This document shows positions 1-16,100 of a stretch of DNA of 64,000 nucleotides, one piece after another. The stretch lies in NCBI GenBank assembly GCA_903813345.2, contig CAIIXF020000009.1:3410001-3474000 (forward strand), written 5' to 3'. How positions within the stretch are numbered: the stretch's first letter is position 1; every line of letters begins with the position of its first letter. Under the pieces are notes generated by a model. That model did not search any database. It saw only the letters and a program-made list of their open reading frames with translations, and was not told the origin of the DNA. The position numbers and the translations under genes are program-made. This stretch comes from Owenia fusiformis (Eukaryota; Annelida; Polychaeta; Sabellida; Oweniidae).

Positions 1-1474
<1,474 letters not shown>

Positions 1475-1639
1475 TAACATTATAAAATTATAAAATAATA
1501 TTTTAATTCATGGAAATTCAAATCATTATCTAAACAGGGTGACTGAAGTCATTACCAGCATTTTATGTCATGGTACATTTTGTCTGGATATCAGTATAAG
1601 ATAACATAATATATATTTTCCCAAGTGGAACACAATTGA

Positions 1640-1645
1640 AATAAA
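1640..1645 (+). promoter_or_regulatory. Polyadenylation signal AATAAA for the ABCC gene
   Basis: The first AATAAA downstream of the ABCC stop codon, 165 bases after it, followed by a T-rich stretch. Placement is typical, but cleavage was not observed. Confidence 0.5.
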
Positions 1646-1727
1646 TATTGAAATAGTGGATTATATGTTATTCATCTGAAGGGTTGTATGTTTATTGAAA
1701 TTGTTTCTTGATTTCAAATGTAATCTA

Positions 1728-3376
1728 CACTGTTGCTCATAAATATGGAATAGTTTATAGATACGAACTGTTTGATGGAATTTCTACAAAATGATAACAT
1801 TTTGATGAAAATTTGCAATGTGTTCTCATTCCCTCATCAGTTTTGCATATAAAACTGATTGGTATGAAAAGTTAAAACATTTATGGTTGATTAAACTTGT
1901 ATTCACTCAGGTGACCCCATGACCTCATGATATTGGTAAATCGAAAGAGGTGTCCAAATCTTAGTTGTAACCATTGTGCACATTTTATAAAACTTTAATT
2001 TAGAGTTGGAAGAGTTTTTAGAAGGCATGCCCCATAAAATAAGCAAAAAAGAGCATGGCAGGTCATAGGGATGGTGCTCTCTGTCATGAAACAAATTGCC
2101 ATTGCCAGGACTCTAAGGGTGTGTCAGGAACAGTCTCTAAAATTCTGCAGTGGTACCAAAGGCACTGGAATGTGACTCCAGGTCACAGCAATAGTAGCCC
2201 TAGAGAGAATAACGTAAGAAAAGACCACCACCTGCTGCATTTATATCATCAAAATCGCTTTAAGTCAACCAGTAGTCTACGAGATGAGTGGCTGTCTCAC
2301 CTCAAAACCTGTGTTCCAGAGCTATAGACAACCAGTGATTTCTTTAGAACGGATGCAAGGCCACGAGACCTGTAAAGAAACCACAGCTGACTGATTATAC
2401 CAAAGAAAGGTGCCTTAAATGGGCAGGAAAGCACTAAAACGTTGGACCTAATCTTTTTTTGTCATATGACAGCATGTGAAGAAATAAGATATGTCCTCCA
2501 CAAAGTTGATATTGTGTTCGTTTCTGTCATAGACCAGGGGAAAGAGATAATAAGGACACTTACTGATGTGGCAGTCCACGAAGGCGACCCTATTTATGTT
2601 TGGAGCAGTATTACAGAGGTTGTTTGGAGCAGTACTACAGAAGTTGCACCCCCTTGGTGATTCCTAAACATAATTTCAGAGTAAAAATTGACCTTTTGGA
2701 CCTCCATCAAGTACCACATGTAAACAGAGTGTTTTGGGGCAACATTCATCTGCAGAATGATCATGCTGTTGCATATGCTAGTGGCATCGTGATGGATTAC
2801 ATCAGGGCAGGCAATGTGGACCAGCTACCATGGGCACAAAAGTCAGTCAATCAGGCTAATGCAGAGCAAATGCGGGACGACCTTGGTAATTAGATTCTTG
2901 ACTTGGACCCCAACCTCAAAATTTAGACACGTTACGCACTGCTCAGATTGAGTAATGGGGCCTTATTTCACTTAGAGAGGTCAGATGTTTCATTCAATGC
3001 TGGTCCCGTAGGGTTGATGCTCCGATTGCAGCACAAAGAGGACATAACGCATATTAGTGCTATCATTGGATAGAGGACACTTCAATCTTCATGACCAGAT
3101 GTTTATTTTGTTTGATCTGTTTCACATGACGATTTGGATCGGGGTGTTTTGAAAATGCAAAAAAATCTTAGCTTACCCCTGTTTAAATAACAGTAATTGT
3201 CTAAATTTAAATATGCATATTTTTTCTCTGAAAAATGTTGATTTGTAGATGAAATATGTGGTTATGATTTGCCTAGAAAATAATTGTCTGAACCGACTCC
3301 AAATAAATGTTCTCTTACTCCAAAATTTGAATTCGGAGCTGCCAAATCTAATATTCCATATTTTTGAGCAACAGTG
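1728..3376 (+). mobile_element. Degenerate Tc1-like DNA transposon, 1,649 bp
   Basis: The terminal inverted repeats start CACTGTTGCTCA at 1728 and end TGAGCAACAGTG at 3376, and they continue to match through the TATGGAAT block (about 24 bp). The element is flanked on both sides by TA (1726-1727 and 3377-3378), the target duplication of the Tc1/mariner superfamily. The length is normal for a full Tc1 element. The transposase inside is broken (separate entry). It lies between the convergent ABCC and mesothelin-like genes. Confidence 0.88.
2055..3100 (+). pseudogene. Broken Tc1-like transposase
   Basis: Translated pieces follow the order of a Tc1 transposase but change frame and contain stops. 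An N-terminal helix-turn-helix part ends with the RFKSTSSLRDEWLSH block near 2260-2300, which corresponds to the second HTH of Tc1 proteins. A catalytic part near 2700-2890 has a GNIHLQNDHA block (Tc1 consensus LQQDNA) and a SVNQANAEQ block (consensus SPDLNPIEH). The C-terminal PVGLMLRLQH region follows near 3005-3040 in the same frame, after in-frame stops at 2891 and 2924. The second catalytic Asp and third catalytic Glu can still be aligned. It cannot make an active enzyme. Confidence 0.8.
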
Positions 3377-4143
3377 TATTTACAGGCAAACTATGTAAGT
3401 CTATGGGTAATATCGCCAAAGCATACTTTAAAAAACAACAACAAATTGTTTTGTTTTGTTGCCATCAGTTTCACTAACGTCATTGGGATGGACGATATCT
3501 TAATGTATTCATCATATGTATTTTGTCTCGTATAGCAACCGATATACACATACTAACATAGCCAAAAACTATAGTTCTGAAAAATCAACAAAAATGCATT
3601 GTTTTGTTGCCATCAGTTTCATGAACGTCATTGGCATAAACAATATGATTTATTCATTATATATTTTTGTCTAATTTGTCTGTACAGTAGGCTTCATTAT
3701 TGTATGTTAAACATAAATTATTTACAGTCCTTTATATTGTTTTGTAAACATACAAAAATCTACAGTCAATGACGATGATGGCATTGGGTGCGTTGGTATC
3801 AATGTAAGTTTGCCAATGATGAAAGCATTTGTTGACTGAAAGTGCACATATATTCTATCTGGACTATATGCGAATTGATGCATCTCCTTTATCTTTACAC
3901 AGTAGGTCAATTGATGACCCTTATAAATATACATCGAATATGACTATTTTCGGATACCATAAGTTAATAAGATGATTATAACAGCATTTCGTGTGCAATG
4001 GTTGCGTTACGAAAATAATTCATATCAAATTTCTTGAACACAAATAAAAGCTATGGTTATATCAATAAAGAACTCTGCATTACAAGGACTGTGTCAGTGA
4101 ATGCGTGTCCTCTACTGTATAATATATCCCCAATGTTATGAAA
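3377..4143. other. Intergenic stretch with a short tandem duplication
   Basis: No exon is seen. A block starting near 3445 (GTTTTGTTGCCATCAGTTTC and the following CGTCATTGG) is repeated from about 3598, giving two diverged copies of roughly 150 bp. On the minus strand this is the 3' flank of the mesothelin-like gene. A minus-strand AATAAA (TTTATT at 3649-3654) is a possible poly(A) signal for it. Confidence 0.5.
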
Positions 4144-7100
4144 TCACACATTGGTGAATAAGTTGTAGATTATCACTGCTATCAATACGCACGTCAGGGA
4201 ACTTCCAAATCTCGTTGAACCTATAAAATGGACAATAGTAATAGCTTTATTTGAATGACAACCGACCAAATGAGTATCAAAACATTTGTTTCCCGATGAC
4301 ATGTCGTTTAGTATCAATTAACAATGAAGACTAGTGTTACTGGATAAGTACTGCTGCCTGCCTGTCATCAAGCATACTCATTTGGACAACACCAATGTAC
4401 AGGGTGATAATCAAGGGGAGAAATATCAGACAGGACATTGTGACATCAATAATTTTATCCATACTCACCGCTGTCTTCAACTTTCCTCTCTCCTACTTCA
4501 GCAATTACTTTCCGTTTATCATTCGGTAATACGTCGATTTGTTTATCAGTAATTGACCGGGCCTGTTCAAATGTAAACCACTCCAACTGGGACTTTGAAA
4601 ACGCCTGTAAATATAGCACCTCTAAAGTCGTAACTTCAAGATAAATATAATACAAGTACTTTATAAGAAGTTTAATGTTAATATAAAAATAAAGTAGTAC
4701 AATTACACTACTTTGGAAATCATCCCTTCATCATTATACGAAGATGTAATCGGCATTATTTTAATCTCAAATTGTAACATTATGTTGAGATACCTTTCAA
4801 GGAAATTATGAACACATTGGAGAAAAATTAAACTGTGCACATGTGATCAAAGATCACTAGCTAAAATACTTACTGCAAATTGGGTGGGAGGGACCTGTTT
4901 GATAACGTCGGGGTTTATTTCAGCCAGATGTTCCTTTGTCAGGTCAGACAGTCTATCCTTTGGAAGTCCACCTATAAAACAATATAAAATTATTGAATTT
5001 CATGTAAATATGAACAGTATGCGGATATTTTAGAAGTATTAAGCATTAGTAAATGTTACGCTATAGCTATTATTGAGACAGCTTAAACTATATGAACTAT
5101 TTCGAATGTATATAATTAACAAAATACAGGGTGATCACTAAGTTCTGGGAATTTATCTGTCATTTCATTATTTTTCAACCAATCTACTTGAAATTTTCAA
5201 GCTAAATGGAGAATGTAGTTTTGGGTTGGATAAAACAGTTTCATTATCATATGATGTCACAATGGATAATTATTGTTACTATAGCAACATGACAAATGGC
5301 GTAGCGGGTCAAGCAAAACTTGAATTCATTTTTATTTAACTTGATCCAAAAGTATGGTTAATTAATACCTATTTGGTGGACAAATTTCTGTGATTTTTTA
5401 TGTTTTCAAATGTTTCTAACTTTAGTCTCTAAGGTAACATCTGCATTGTGATATAAGAGTCCACTTTGCTCAATTTTCTTATCATTTGTCAGACTCTCAA
5501 AGTCATAATCATGACTCAAAATAGCGGGGAGTTATCTTTCATTATGACTATGCTTCTTCCCATTCCTCAAGCTTCCCCTTCTACTCTTGAATAATTAGGG
5601 TTCACACAAGTTGTTCATGCCCCATATTCACCACATAATGTTCACCGGATGAACCACCATTAGGTTCACTAAATTTAACTGTTGAAGCATCATATGAGAG
5701 ATCATCATAGTTTTGGTTCCAATGAGGGACTGATCTCAACAGCTTGAACAAATTTTCAAGGGATACCAAAGGGAGGACTGGAAAGCGACTTTATGGACTA
5801 GGTTTGACAACAATGCATAGGCGTCCAGGCCTATGGAAATCATTATAAATGAAATGATCCTTCTAGCAATGAAGAATACTTCTGAATAAATGACTTCAAG
5901 AGTACTGTTCTGCATCTAGTACAATAAGTTTGAACCAACCATCTAGGCAAGATGAATATGTTTTAGCAGGATATTTTCAAATTAACGTCAGTCAAAATTT
6001 GCTGACCCGCTGACCACTTTTACTTTTTTTATAATTACAATAAAATAAATTGTAAAAGTGATATGTATGTGAAACATTGTCTGTCAATTTAAAATTATAC
6101 AATGTACATTTGCTGGAAGTTTCAACTGAATTGGTTGAAAAATATTGAAATGACAGACCAATTCCCAGAACTTAGTGATCACCCTGTATAAACATCAAAA
6201 TACAAAAGTGTACAACAATCAGATTTTCTAAACGTTAGCTCATCTATGGACTTCGAGTTTATATATTTGAATGAGCAACATGAGTTATCAGTTAGTGAAA
6301 TAAAACTAAACCATATATCAAACAAATAACACAACATTGTCAAGGATTACCTATGAGGTGTCCTAGGTCTGTCACAGCATCATTTGGCCATACCGTGACA
6401 GAACTCTGATATTCCGTTGTGGTCAGTATCGTCTTAGTGTACTCTATCTTTTGTTGAGCGGAGCAGGATTCAAGACTTCCAAGTTCGAAGACCGCATTAC
6501 TACAAAAAACGTAAATATCTGAAATAGGCTACTACCACTACATGAAATCCTTTACTTTTTAGTTGATCGCTTAATTCGGATTTAAGAGTAGACTGGTAGC
6601 TTTTTAGGTATAAAAAGCATTATGAACTATAAACAGCTGAAAACCCATGAGATGATACTAGTATTCTCTCGATCATACCCAGGCTTATATATGATCATAC
6701 AACAAATTCACAAACATGTATTATTCATATTTATGCGGTTTGTATTTTTGAACTTACATTACACTTTCAGCATCAATCTCCATAATCTGATCAGTATCAA
6801 GACCGCATGCTAGATCACCGATCAGTCGAAGTTCAGTAAATGTAATTGAGCTGGCATCATCTCCTTTAACATCAGTCATCCATTTCTGTGCCGCAGAATA
6901 AAGCTAGAAGAGAAGCACAGGCCTTAAGTCAAAGAGAATGTTCTAATACTAGATCACAATCAAGATAGCATATTTTCATTATTATCCCGAAGAATGTTTG
7001 ACATTAAAACTAAAACTAAAACGCATTTTTTAGGATCAAAATAAAACCCTTATACTCTATTAACCTCTTGAATACCCAGAATGACGGATATATCTGTCAC

Positions 7101-10100
7101 AAATAAAATCCATTTGGAACCCAGAGCGACAGATATATCTGTCACAGAATTTTTCACTAAAACTGCTCTAACTTTGGCATTTTTTATCCAATCTTCACAA
7201 ATTATGTTAAGAGGTTAACGTACTTTTATAATGTGATATGACGTCACATTAAGTAGAACAATTAAACCCTTATAGTCCATGAACTAATTATTATGTTTTG
7301 ATTAGGTACTGTACCTCATTTGTTCTGGATTTCCAATAACTTCCGTCACCAATATCGTACGCCTGTTTTGTGCTGTTAATTGTTAGTTTCTCTATTTGCT
7401 CCCTTGGAAGACAAGCAACTAGTCCGCCAAAACGCTCGATCTTGGTAGCGTCCCATAAATCTGCGCTTCCCCATACCTAATATATCATAAAGTGTGATAA
7501 GAGTAGAGCATAGTAACATAGTAAGTAATAATGGTCAAAATTCTTCTCAGAAAATACATGAAGTTAAACTTAGATCATGATCACTAGAATTATAATTTTT
7601 CATAAATTCGTACAAACCATCGAATATAAATGATCTGCCTAGAGGAAGTGGGATACAACTTCGAAAGCAAAGCGATGTAACGACGATGTAGTCAAGATGA
7701 ATGAGATGTATTATAAAAAAGATTTTGAGAGTTAAAATGAAACATCAAGTTAAAAATGGAAATGAAATGTAAATTGATGCGAATTTAAACTAAGTTTTTA
7801 CCTCTTCTTTCATGGCAATTTTAGACACTTCTATACATTGTTCTACTGAAAGGTCAAAGGTCTTGAAGATCGATGCACAATTTTCGAATTCGTCAGCACT
7901 TAATGTAGTAATCTGACTTGGCGTAAAAACTGAACTTGTGTAATCTTGAAGTTCGGAGCAAGTGAGCTTGGTGCCTGGAATGTTGCAACAAAAAATATTT
8001 AGCAGGTTACTAGTAGATAAATCATGCTCTATCAAATACGATTTAGAATTGTAAGCAAGGATTACACACATTCTTCTTTAACAGCTAATCATTTAACAGA
8101 TATAAATGTCAACTTTTATTTCCATTTAAATGGACCTCGTTACTGCATACTATGATACTCATCACTTCCTCAGTATTCTATTACGAACGATGAAGAAAAC
8201 AACTTTACCACATCTTATAAATTGTTTGTTCATTCTCGTTCTTAAATTAAGTACACATCTTTAAAAACTTACTTATACTTGCTCTTTTGCGCCTAGCCTG
8301 GGGATTTTCTAATCGCCTAGTTGCATTCAGTATTTTCCTGAATAACTTATCTTGATTATTCAAGGCGCAGTGTTTCTCTTCGCCAAGGTGTTGCCTCATC
8401 TCCGTGAAATACTTAATCATTGTATAAGGCTCCTCTATTGAACTGTATGAGTCCACCAGTGCACCCTGTAAAAGAGATGAGTGCCATATAAAATATCATT
8501 CACAAAGTCAACAGACGAAACCGCCGCTAAATACGCCGGTCACGTGTATCCATTTAAACTTGCCTCGAGGAATATATTGAAAAACGTAATGACTTACGTC
8601 ATCAATAGAAGACCATTGTTCATCAGTCACGCAATCTCCCATCAAGGTACCCATGCTGGAGATTTCCGTTGTTGTCAATTCACTCCTACAACACAATTGC
8701 GTAATATTCAGGTGACATCCATCATAAAAAACAAAGAAAACCGCGTAAATACTTGTGTATAGCTAGCAAATATTGCTGGTTTGACATTTACTTCTCATGA
8801 TTTTAGTATAAGTGTAGGTTCTTGATTTTGGGTTTTCACGTTTTGTGCTTGTGTACTATATTGTGTGATATGATTATGACGAAGATTCATGTGTAAACTG
8901 TACAGTTTGGAATAGAAATACGTACGTGTATGCTTCTTTTGTAATTGCGCAGACTGTTTCTCTTGCTTCACAATAAGAAAGGCTTTGTTGGAAATGTGTT
9001 AAACTTCCCATTATATCTTCTTGCTTATAGTTAGTTGTGATATCATCAGCCGACAGTGGCATCAGAATAAACCCACTGCTACTGACCTTCATTGGTTCCT
9101 GTAAAATTGGGCGTTGAAATTAAGTCACTTAAAGACGTGTTTCGCATACTTTATGTCTATTCATGATTTTAACAGCATTACAATACCCTATGGCCATGTT
9201 GTGTTAGATTGTGATAATGTTCCCGATTAACAAGGAGGGGCAGATACTTCTTAATGTCACCCATTGTTTTAGTTATTCGTGTATTGTGGGTGATCAATTG
9301 TTTCTATGTCTTTCACTTTTTTATTTCCATTTTGGCCATTTTTAGACTCATTTATTCATGCAATATTTTCAACAAAAAATATCTTGGCCTAAAATGGATT
9401 ATTCAAAACCAGTAAGCCAAGGTAGTCTAAAACGACATGTTATACTAGCGTAGAATTTGAGATAGTTACACATACCCGTTTGCAAAAGTCCTTGAACTCC
9501 TTGAGTTTCTTCATTCTTAGTTTTATCATGTCAGCATTGCCGAGCTGTTCGCAAATTCGTGTTTTGATGAGAGGATTGGTGCCAAGTTTAGTATCAAGTT
9601 CATCAATACTGAAAATAGAATGTATGTGTTAATTCCAAAAAATAGAAATGGGAGTTGTTCCGTCCGCATTCGAATTAGTATTCTCTTGGTGCCTTATCTT
9701 CCATGTGCATTTTTCAATAGAGTTAAATTTCACACCTTAGAAGTTGAGCACTCGTCATACAGGGATTCATTCATAATCATATATCGTATTTGCTCAAACA
9801 CAAAAAAACATCATTGTAACTTGTTCGACTGTATTGATATATTGATGTTCTATTATTTGGGAATATTTTTAACTCAATTTGAAAAGCAGGTAACATTAAA
9901 CAGTTAGTATAATCATGAATGCTTGGTTTATAGCGATAAGTTTGACATGTAACGCACTTGTCGCTTTACGTCAATATATAATATGGTACCTTAGAAACGC
10001 GTTAGATTATAAAAGTTACATAACATTACATATTTTGCCATCTCATGGAATTATTCTTTAACATTTGTAAATGTTCGCATTAAAAACTGTGATTGTTTAA

Positions 10101-13100
10101 TTGTCTTGATGTAATTGTAGGTCGGACTAGTTGCTTGTACGCAACAAGTGATAATGACATACCGAAATGCCTGGAAGATACACCCGACTTGTTCGACCTC
10201 ATATTCTGAGTCAATCTTATCCGTGCCTTTGAAGTCGAGGTACTTTCGCTTAATAGTCTCAAGCTGAAATATACCAAAAATAAGCAAACATTATTACACA
10301 TCTTACTACCTTAGGCATTTGTTGCCATATTTTGCAATTTTATTACTTTGATATAACATGTTGAGTTTGCTAAATGTGGTGAAGATACACAATTCACATG
10401 TTACAAAGTAATTGGATAAGTGTTGTCAAAGTTACAGCCATTTTGCTTGACTAGTTTTCTGGTTAATCTGTGTTGTCAATGATGCCATGATGCCTTGATG
10501 CGCAGAACACTATTAGAGATTATGCCCCTAATGCTTTTCAACTACCGACCTGTTCAAAATTCAGTTGACTACTAAATTGGCACAGCTTCTGGATCACAGC
10601 GGGCGTGTTACCATCCATCGGAATAGCTTCAAATGCTGATTTGTCCAAGCATGTCACAAGTTTGCCATATTTATTGATGTTGACATTATTAACTGCACCA
10701 AAGAAGGAGCTACATGAGTCGGCTAAAAATCGACACTGTAACGAAAATCAAACAAAATATAGGTGGAGAGTGTAGCTGGTTAATTGATTCTTTTTTCATT
10801 GTATAGATATTTATTATCCTGATAATACATCAGTATAATTTATTCATTAACAAATTTAACATAACCGCATCAATTTCTTTCATTAAATGACATGACACAG
10901 TAAAAAATGCAAAAAGCAATACAATACATTAATACCAAATTCATATATTTTGGTATGCTACTGGATACACATTTGATGATAACGTAATTCTGTACTCACG
11001 AGGGGTCTGTTAATTTCCCCTATGATGTCATAAGGTGCATCCTCGAATGATAAGCTGGTAAAGCAGAGTTTGCTGACGTCCAATCCCTTTAGTTGATTCC
11101 GTGTCACTCTGTTATAGGTTATCCGTTCCCGTATATCATTGGCATTCTCCGCAGAAATATCGCTCTGTGGAAAAACGTATGTATACATTTTCACAAAACA
11201 AAAGCTATAAGATCAGGGTCGTTCAAAAAGTTTCAGAAAAGTATACCTTATTGTAATAATAATACACCAATCCTTTTGAAAGCTTTTGGGAAGGTACCCC
11301 CACATTATTCACTTGATAATTTATTGTCAGTGTTATATTAATATACACATACTTAACATAGTATGGTTGTTATGGTAGCCAATAATCTTTTTTATCAACA
11401 TATGATAATCTAGATGTTGGCGATATAGAAAACAAGCGAAATATGAAGTGCGATTCCAACCACAATTCGAGTAATAATATTTTCTCGGATTTAGATTGTA
11501 TTGTACAAAGAAGGACAATATTTACGAATAGTGTTCATTTCTTCCCCGTAGACTCACCTTTGCATGTGTGCTTGCTAGGTAAAACCCTGTTTTAAACTTT
11601 TTCATGGATGGCATAGCGTCTCGTGACCGCTGTTCTTCTACCTCCATCTTAATGATAGCGTTTGTCACGCGTTCTTGCAGCTCTTCTGAGAATTTAGTTG
11701 CGTCCAATCGATTTGCTATTTTAGGATGGATTGACCTCAAAACTGATTCCAAACTGATGCTATTCAGCTTGTAAAAATCATACTGAAAATATGTAAAATA
11801 AAATTGTCTATTTCATGATTTCATGAGTTTGTAAGCCTCACATAAAGTTAGGAAATATTAGGAAAACTAGAATTGCTAAATATAATCACTCTTACTTTAG
11901 CAATATACATTACATCCAAATTACAAAAAAATAGGAACTGTATAATAAGACTAACTGTAATATCTTGCCCAATTTGACTTCAAAACTCAAAATATTAATG
12001 AATAACTCCGAGAAGAACAGGTACTTACCGCGGTTGAGCTTAGCAGGAAAAGTGCTTGGTCATCTTTCAAATCAACAGCTCTCAACCTTTGAAGCAAGTC
12101 TAAGTCGATCGTGACCCCCTCCAGAAGTCCTTTAAAATCGATCAAGCTCATACCAGGGATCAGATGAGTCATATCAAGCAATAGGTTTTTTCTTTCGATC
12201 GGATTGGTTTTCTTTTTCAATTCTTTTGCAACAGTTTTTCCTATTTTGCGGCGCAGTTGTTTACTCCCCTTGAAGACTTGGATATTTCGGATGACCTCTA
12301 GCATATCAGCACCGGGTATGGCTAACATAGTCTTCTGTGGTACTATACCAAGGCTGATGGCACTAGAATTGAATGCATTCATGTTATTTGTTTTTATGCG
12401 GGTTTGCCATTCTTATTTAAAAATAAATTAAGCATAATAGCTGTTAGCTAGACACACGTTCTAAAATCAAAAATGGACCACAAGAAAACATTCAAGAGCT
12501 GAAGATATTGTAGGTATAAAAAAAGCTAAAAAGAACAGATAAATGACGATTCTACAAGTTTACCTTGCAACAAAGTTGAGGTCCTTTTCTTCACCGGCCT
12601 TATACATATTAGCGACCTTTTTTCCCGCCTTTAAACCAATGACGCTCCTTTGGGCCGTTGTCATCTGCTCAATATCCAAATTTGTAAGGAACGCACGGTC
12701 AATCTAAAATGAAATTTTGAACATAAGTAAAGAATTTAAAGTAAGAAACTGAAAAAGACTGAGGTTTCGGTCGCACCACCCCCCCCCCCCCCAATCTGAC
12801 GGCCATATTTTTACTTCTCAGCATTGTGTCAATCAAAATATTGTCTAAGTCTGCAATTGTTTTTACTCTAAGATGTGTTTCAAAAATATCCTGTATATGA
12901 AAACATTCACAAAATAATGTAATTATTCAATTTCGAGTACTTGGGGAACTTTACACATTAGAAATCAGCTAAAATAAATGATATGCATACACGTAGGTGG
13001 GTCAACTCACTCGGTTATCTGGAAATTCCTTCAATTTTTCGACAGGAACCCCCTTTAATTGACGTGCAATTAACACTGCTTTGGATGCACTGATGGTCTT

Positions 13101-16100
13101 GAAGTTGAGTCGCTCAATATCTGGTGACATTTCACTTGGTCGTTGGATAGGAGCATCTGGCTCTATGAACTTAAGGTAGTCTTTGTCGACTTCCAATTCT
13201 CCAAGTGTACCTATATTGAATCAGTCCAATGTTCATGAGATAAGACAGTCTAGTAGGAAATTGAATGGTGAACATGTGTGCCAAACATCAGGGCAACATT
13301 TCTAAAAATGACAAAGATATGAGAAAAAATTAGGGTTGCCGTTTTTTTACCACCCTGTATCTTATTCAATTGTTATAATCATACATGTATGAATGAAATA
13401 AACTAATAAACTCAACTAAAGGGATCGAAATAAAGTAAACTAGTTAAAAGCATTATACTGACCATATTAAAGGCAATGATATCCCAGATTTATACAATAA
13501 ATTAAAATAAAATATGCAAGAACAAACAGTTATGACGTAATAGTTGATATGCAAGTCGACATATCTGCATATTTTATAAATGGTTTCATCGCCCATATAT
13601 TACCTTTCATTCGGTGCAAATTTCATCTAAATCTGAGCAATAATGACAAAGATAGGGGTCAAACACTGAAAACAGCCCAGAAAAGTGGGCGTGGCATATT
13701 TACTTCGTTACCATTGCAACGCCGTAGCGGATTCATAATTGCCAACTTAATATTTCCTGATTGCATTACCTATTACCTTCCATTTGGTGTGCATTTCATC
13801 TAAATCTGAGCAATAATGACGGAGATGGAGGCTATACATTGAAAAGAGCATCTAAAAGTGGGCGTAGTATCATGAACAGTTCATGTAATATGTGTCGCTT
13901 AGCTCACCTCTAAACAGGACACGGAATGACCTTTGCTCCCATTCTATATGGTATAGAGGTTCAAATATTATTTCTTTATATCTATAATGAAAACCTCAGG
14001 AACACACTTGTTTATTAAGGCTAAATAAAGACTAAAGTATGGATAAATCGTGTTACCTGGTTCTATCATTGAAGCAACTACTCCTCTGATTTCAGTCGTA
14101 GCGTCGGTGATGCTTTTTGCTGTGCTATAGATGACATCAAACCCAGCGATAACACTGCCTTCCCTGAAGAAAATGTTAATAAATGATAAAACACAATTAG
14201 TTGCCATTTATTTATTTAAGCCACCATATTTGGTGTGTTTACAGAGGGATTTCACATTATTTTACTTTCAATTAATATCATCTATAATTTATAATTATAA
14301 TTTATTTAAAATTAGAGACCAGTATCTAGTCTGTTTATGTAACAAAGTAACATTTCTAATTGTTTAATTTTAATGTAATTTATGTATTCAATATGTACCT
14401 TGTGTTCCTGGGTTCTATTCCAGTGTAGTCGGTTATATCAGCAAACGCACTCGCCACCTATAAATGATGACAACAAGTAGAAAATATGTAAAATGTAATC
14501 ATTTAGAACTCGTCACATATACTCCTCAAAAAAAGTTAAGTAGGCACGTGTAGGTAGGTAGGTAGTTACCAGTTTCGCCACCAGGTGGCTGATTCGGGGG
14601 AAATAACATGTCAGGGTATAACAAAATTCCCTTAAACTTGAATATGCATCAGTTTTAGTGGTTCACTTTTCAAATTACCCTTGTGTATCTGATAGTTATA
14701 CAAATTAAAATATGTCCAGTAAAAGAAAATATTATCTGCCCAACACAAGAAAGGATATTTCACTTTTTGTAGTTTTACAACATGGGGTCTATGGGGAATC
14801 TCACTTACTTACTTGTGAATTGTTATTGACGTACACAAATCAAGATTACTTCTACTCGCATCTAGGATATTCCCTAGTATTCTCAGTTTTCCAATTGCAA
14901 CTTAATATTTCATGACTGTACTTTAAGTTTCGACAATTAGGAAAATTGACCTGCCTATGATGTTTTGATCCGCGTCAAGTTAACGTTCTAACATCATATA
15001 CTCACCAATGGCTTTAGATCATTGAAAAGGGCCACGGTCTCGGTGCTGTCGGGTGTTCCATAAGTATTGTCAGTATAAACTATTTGAGGAAATCTCAGCT
15101 CAACGTAAACAGCAATTCTTTCTGTAAAATAAAGGATGTGATTTTTATATGTAACAACATGTAGCCTTCTCCTTATAATGCTCACTCTTTAGTTATTGTT
15201 TTTTTCATTTATATTGAATTCGATGACCAATTACCAGTGACTAAAGGCAAAGTCATTCGCTTAGATTTCGTTTAGCTTAGTTCGATTTGTAAACAAAAGG
15301 AGTCAGTTTAGGTAATGATATTGGATATCCTCGAATTTAAAGATCTGAAGATGAGATTTGTTTCCCTGTAAAGGTCTTTTAGTTCTGTACTATAATGACT
15401 TTTTGATTAAATGGCAAGATATATTAAAGGCAAGATATATTAAATTCCAGACAACACTTTTTCAAATTAAATAACCATCCGCATTATTGGATTCATTTTA
15501 TAGCAAGACGAGTGCTTATACTGGTCGAATGTCCAACTTTTAGAGTTGAACCAGTGTTGAGTGTTGACTTATTAACCTTGAAACCTTGCACAAACGTTTA
15601 ATTGCAAAAACACTATTTTAAGTGGAATGAATGAATTTAAAGCACACGACTGGGTGAATTTATTGCATCCTAGACTTTTACTGCATGTTACCGCACTCAT
15701 TTTAAGTTTTGAAACCAAAAATTGGAAAAACAGAAATAATCTTATTGAAACAAAACATTCGTTGTTAAGTCATCTTACAATCCACTGCCGAAGTTCTGGG
15801 TTTAAATTCTCAAGTCATTGATTTATATGTATTGGAAAAATAGATATAATCTTATATTTTGCATATGTTTGCACGTACAATATTGTTAGATTTGCTTTGT
15901 TTTTAAAAGTAAGATACCAGGACGTTACTATGCCTCTTGTTTTTGATGACGTATATATAATGTCCAAGTAGAATCAAAACGTGAATCGAACTTCGGATAG
16001 GCATATTGCTTTTGAAACAAAACATTCTTTGTTAAGTCATCCTACAATCCATTGCCGAAGTTCTGGGCTTAAATTCTCAAGTCATTGCTTAATATGTATT

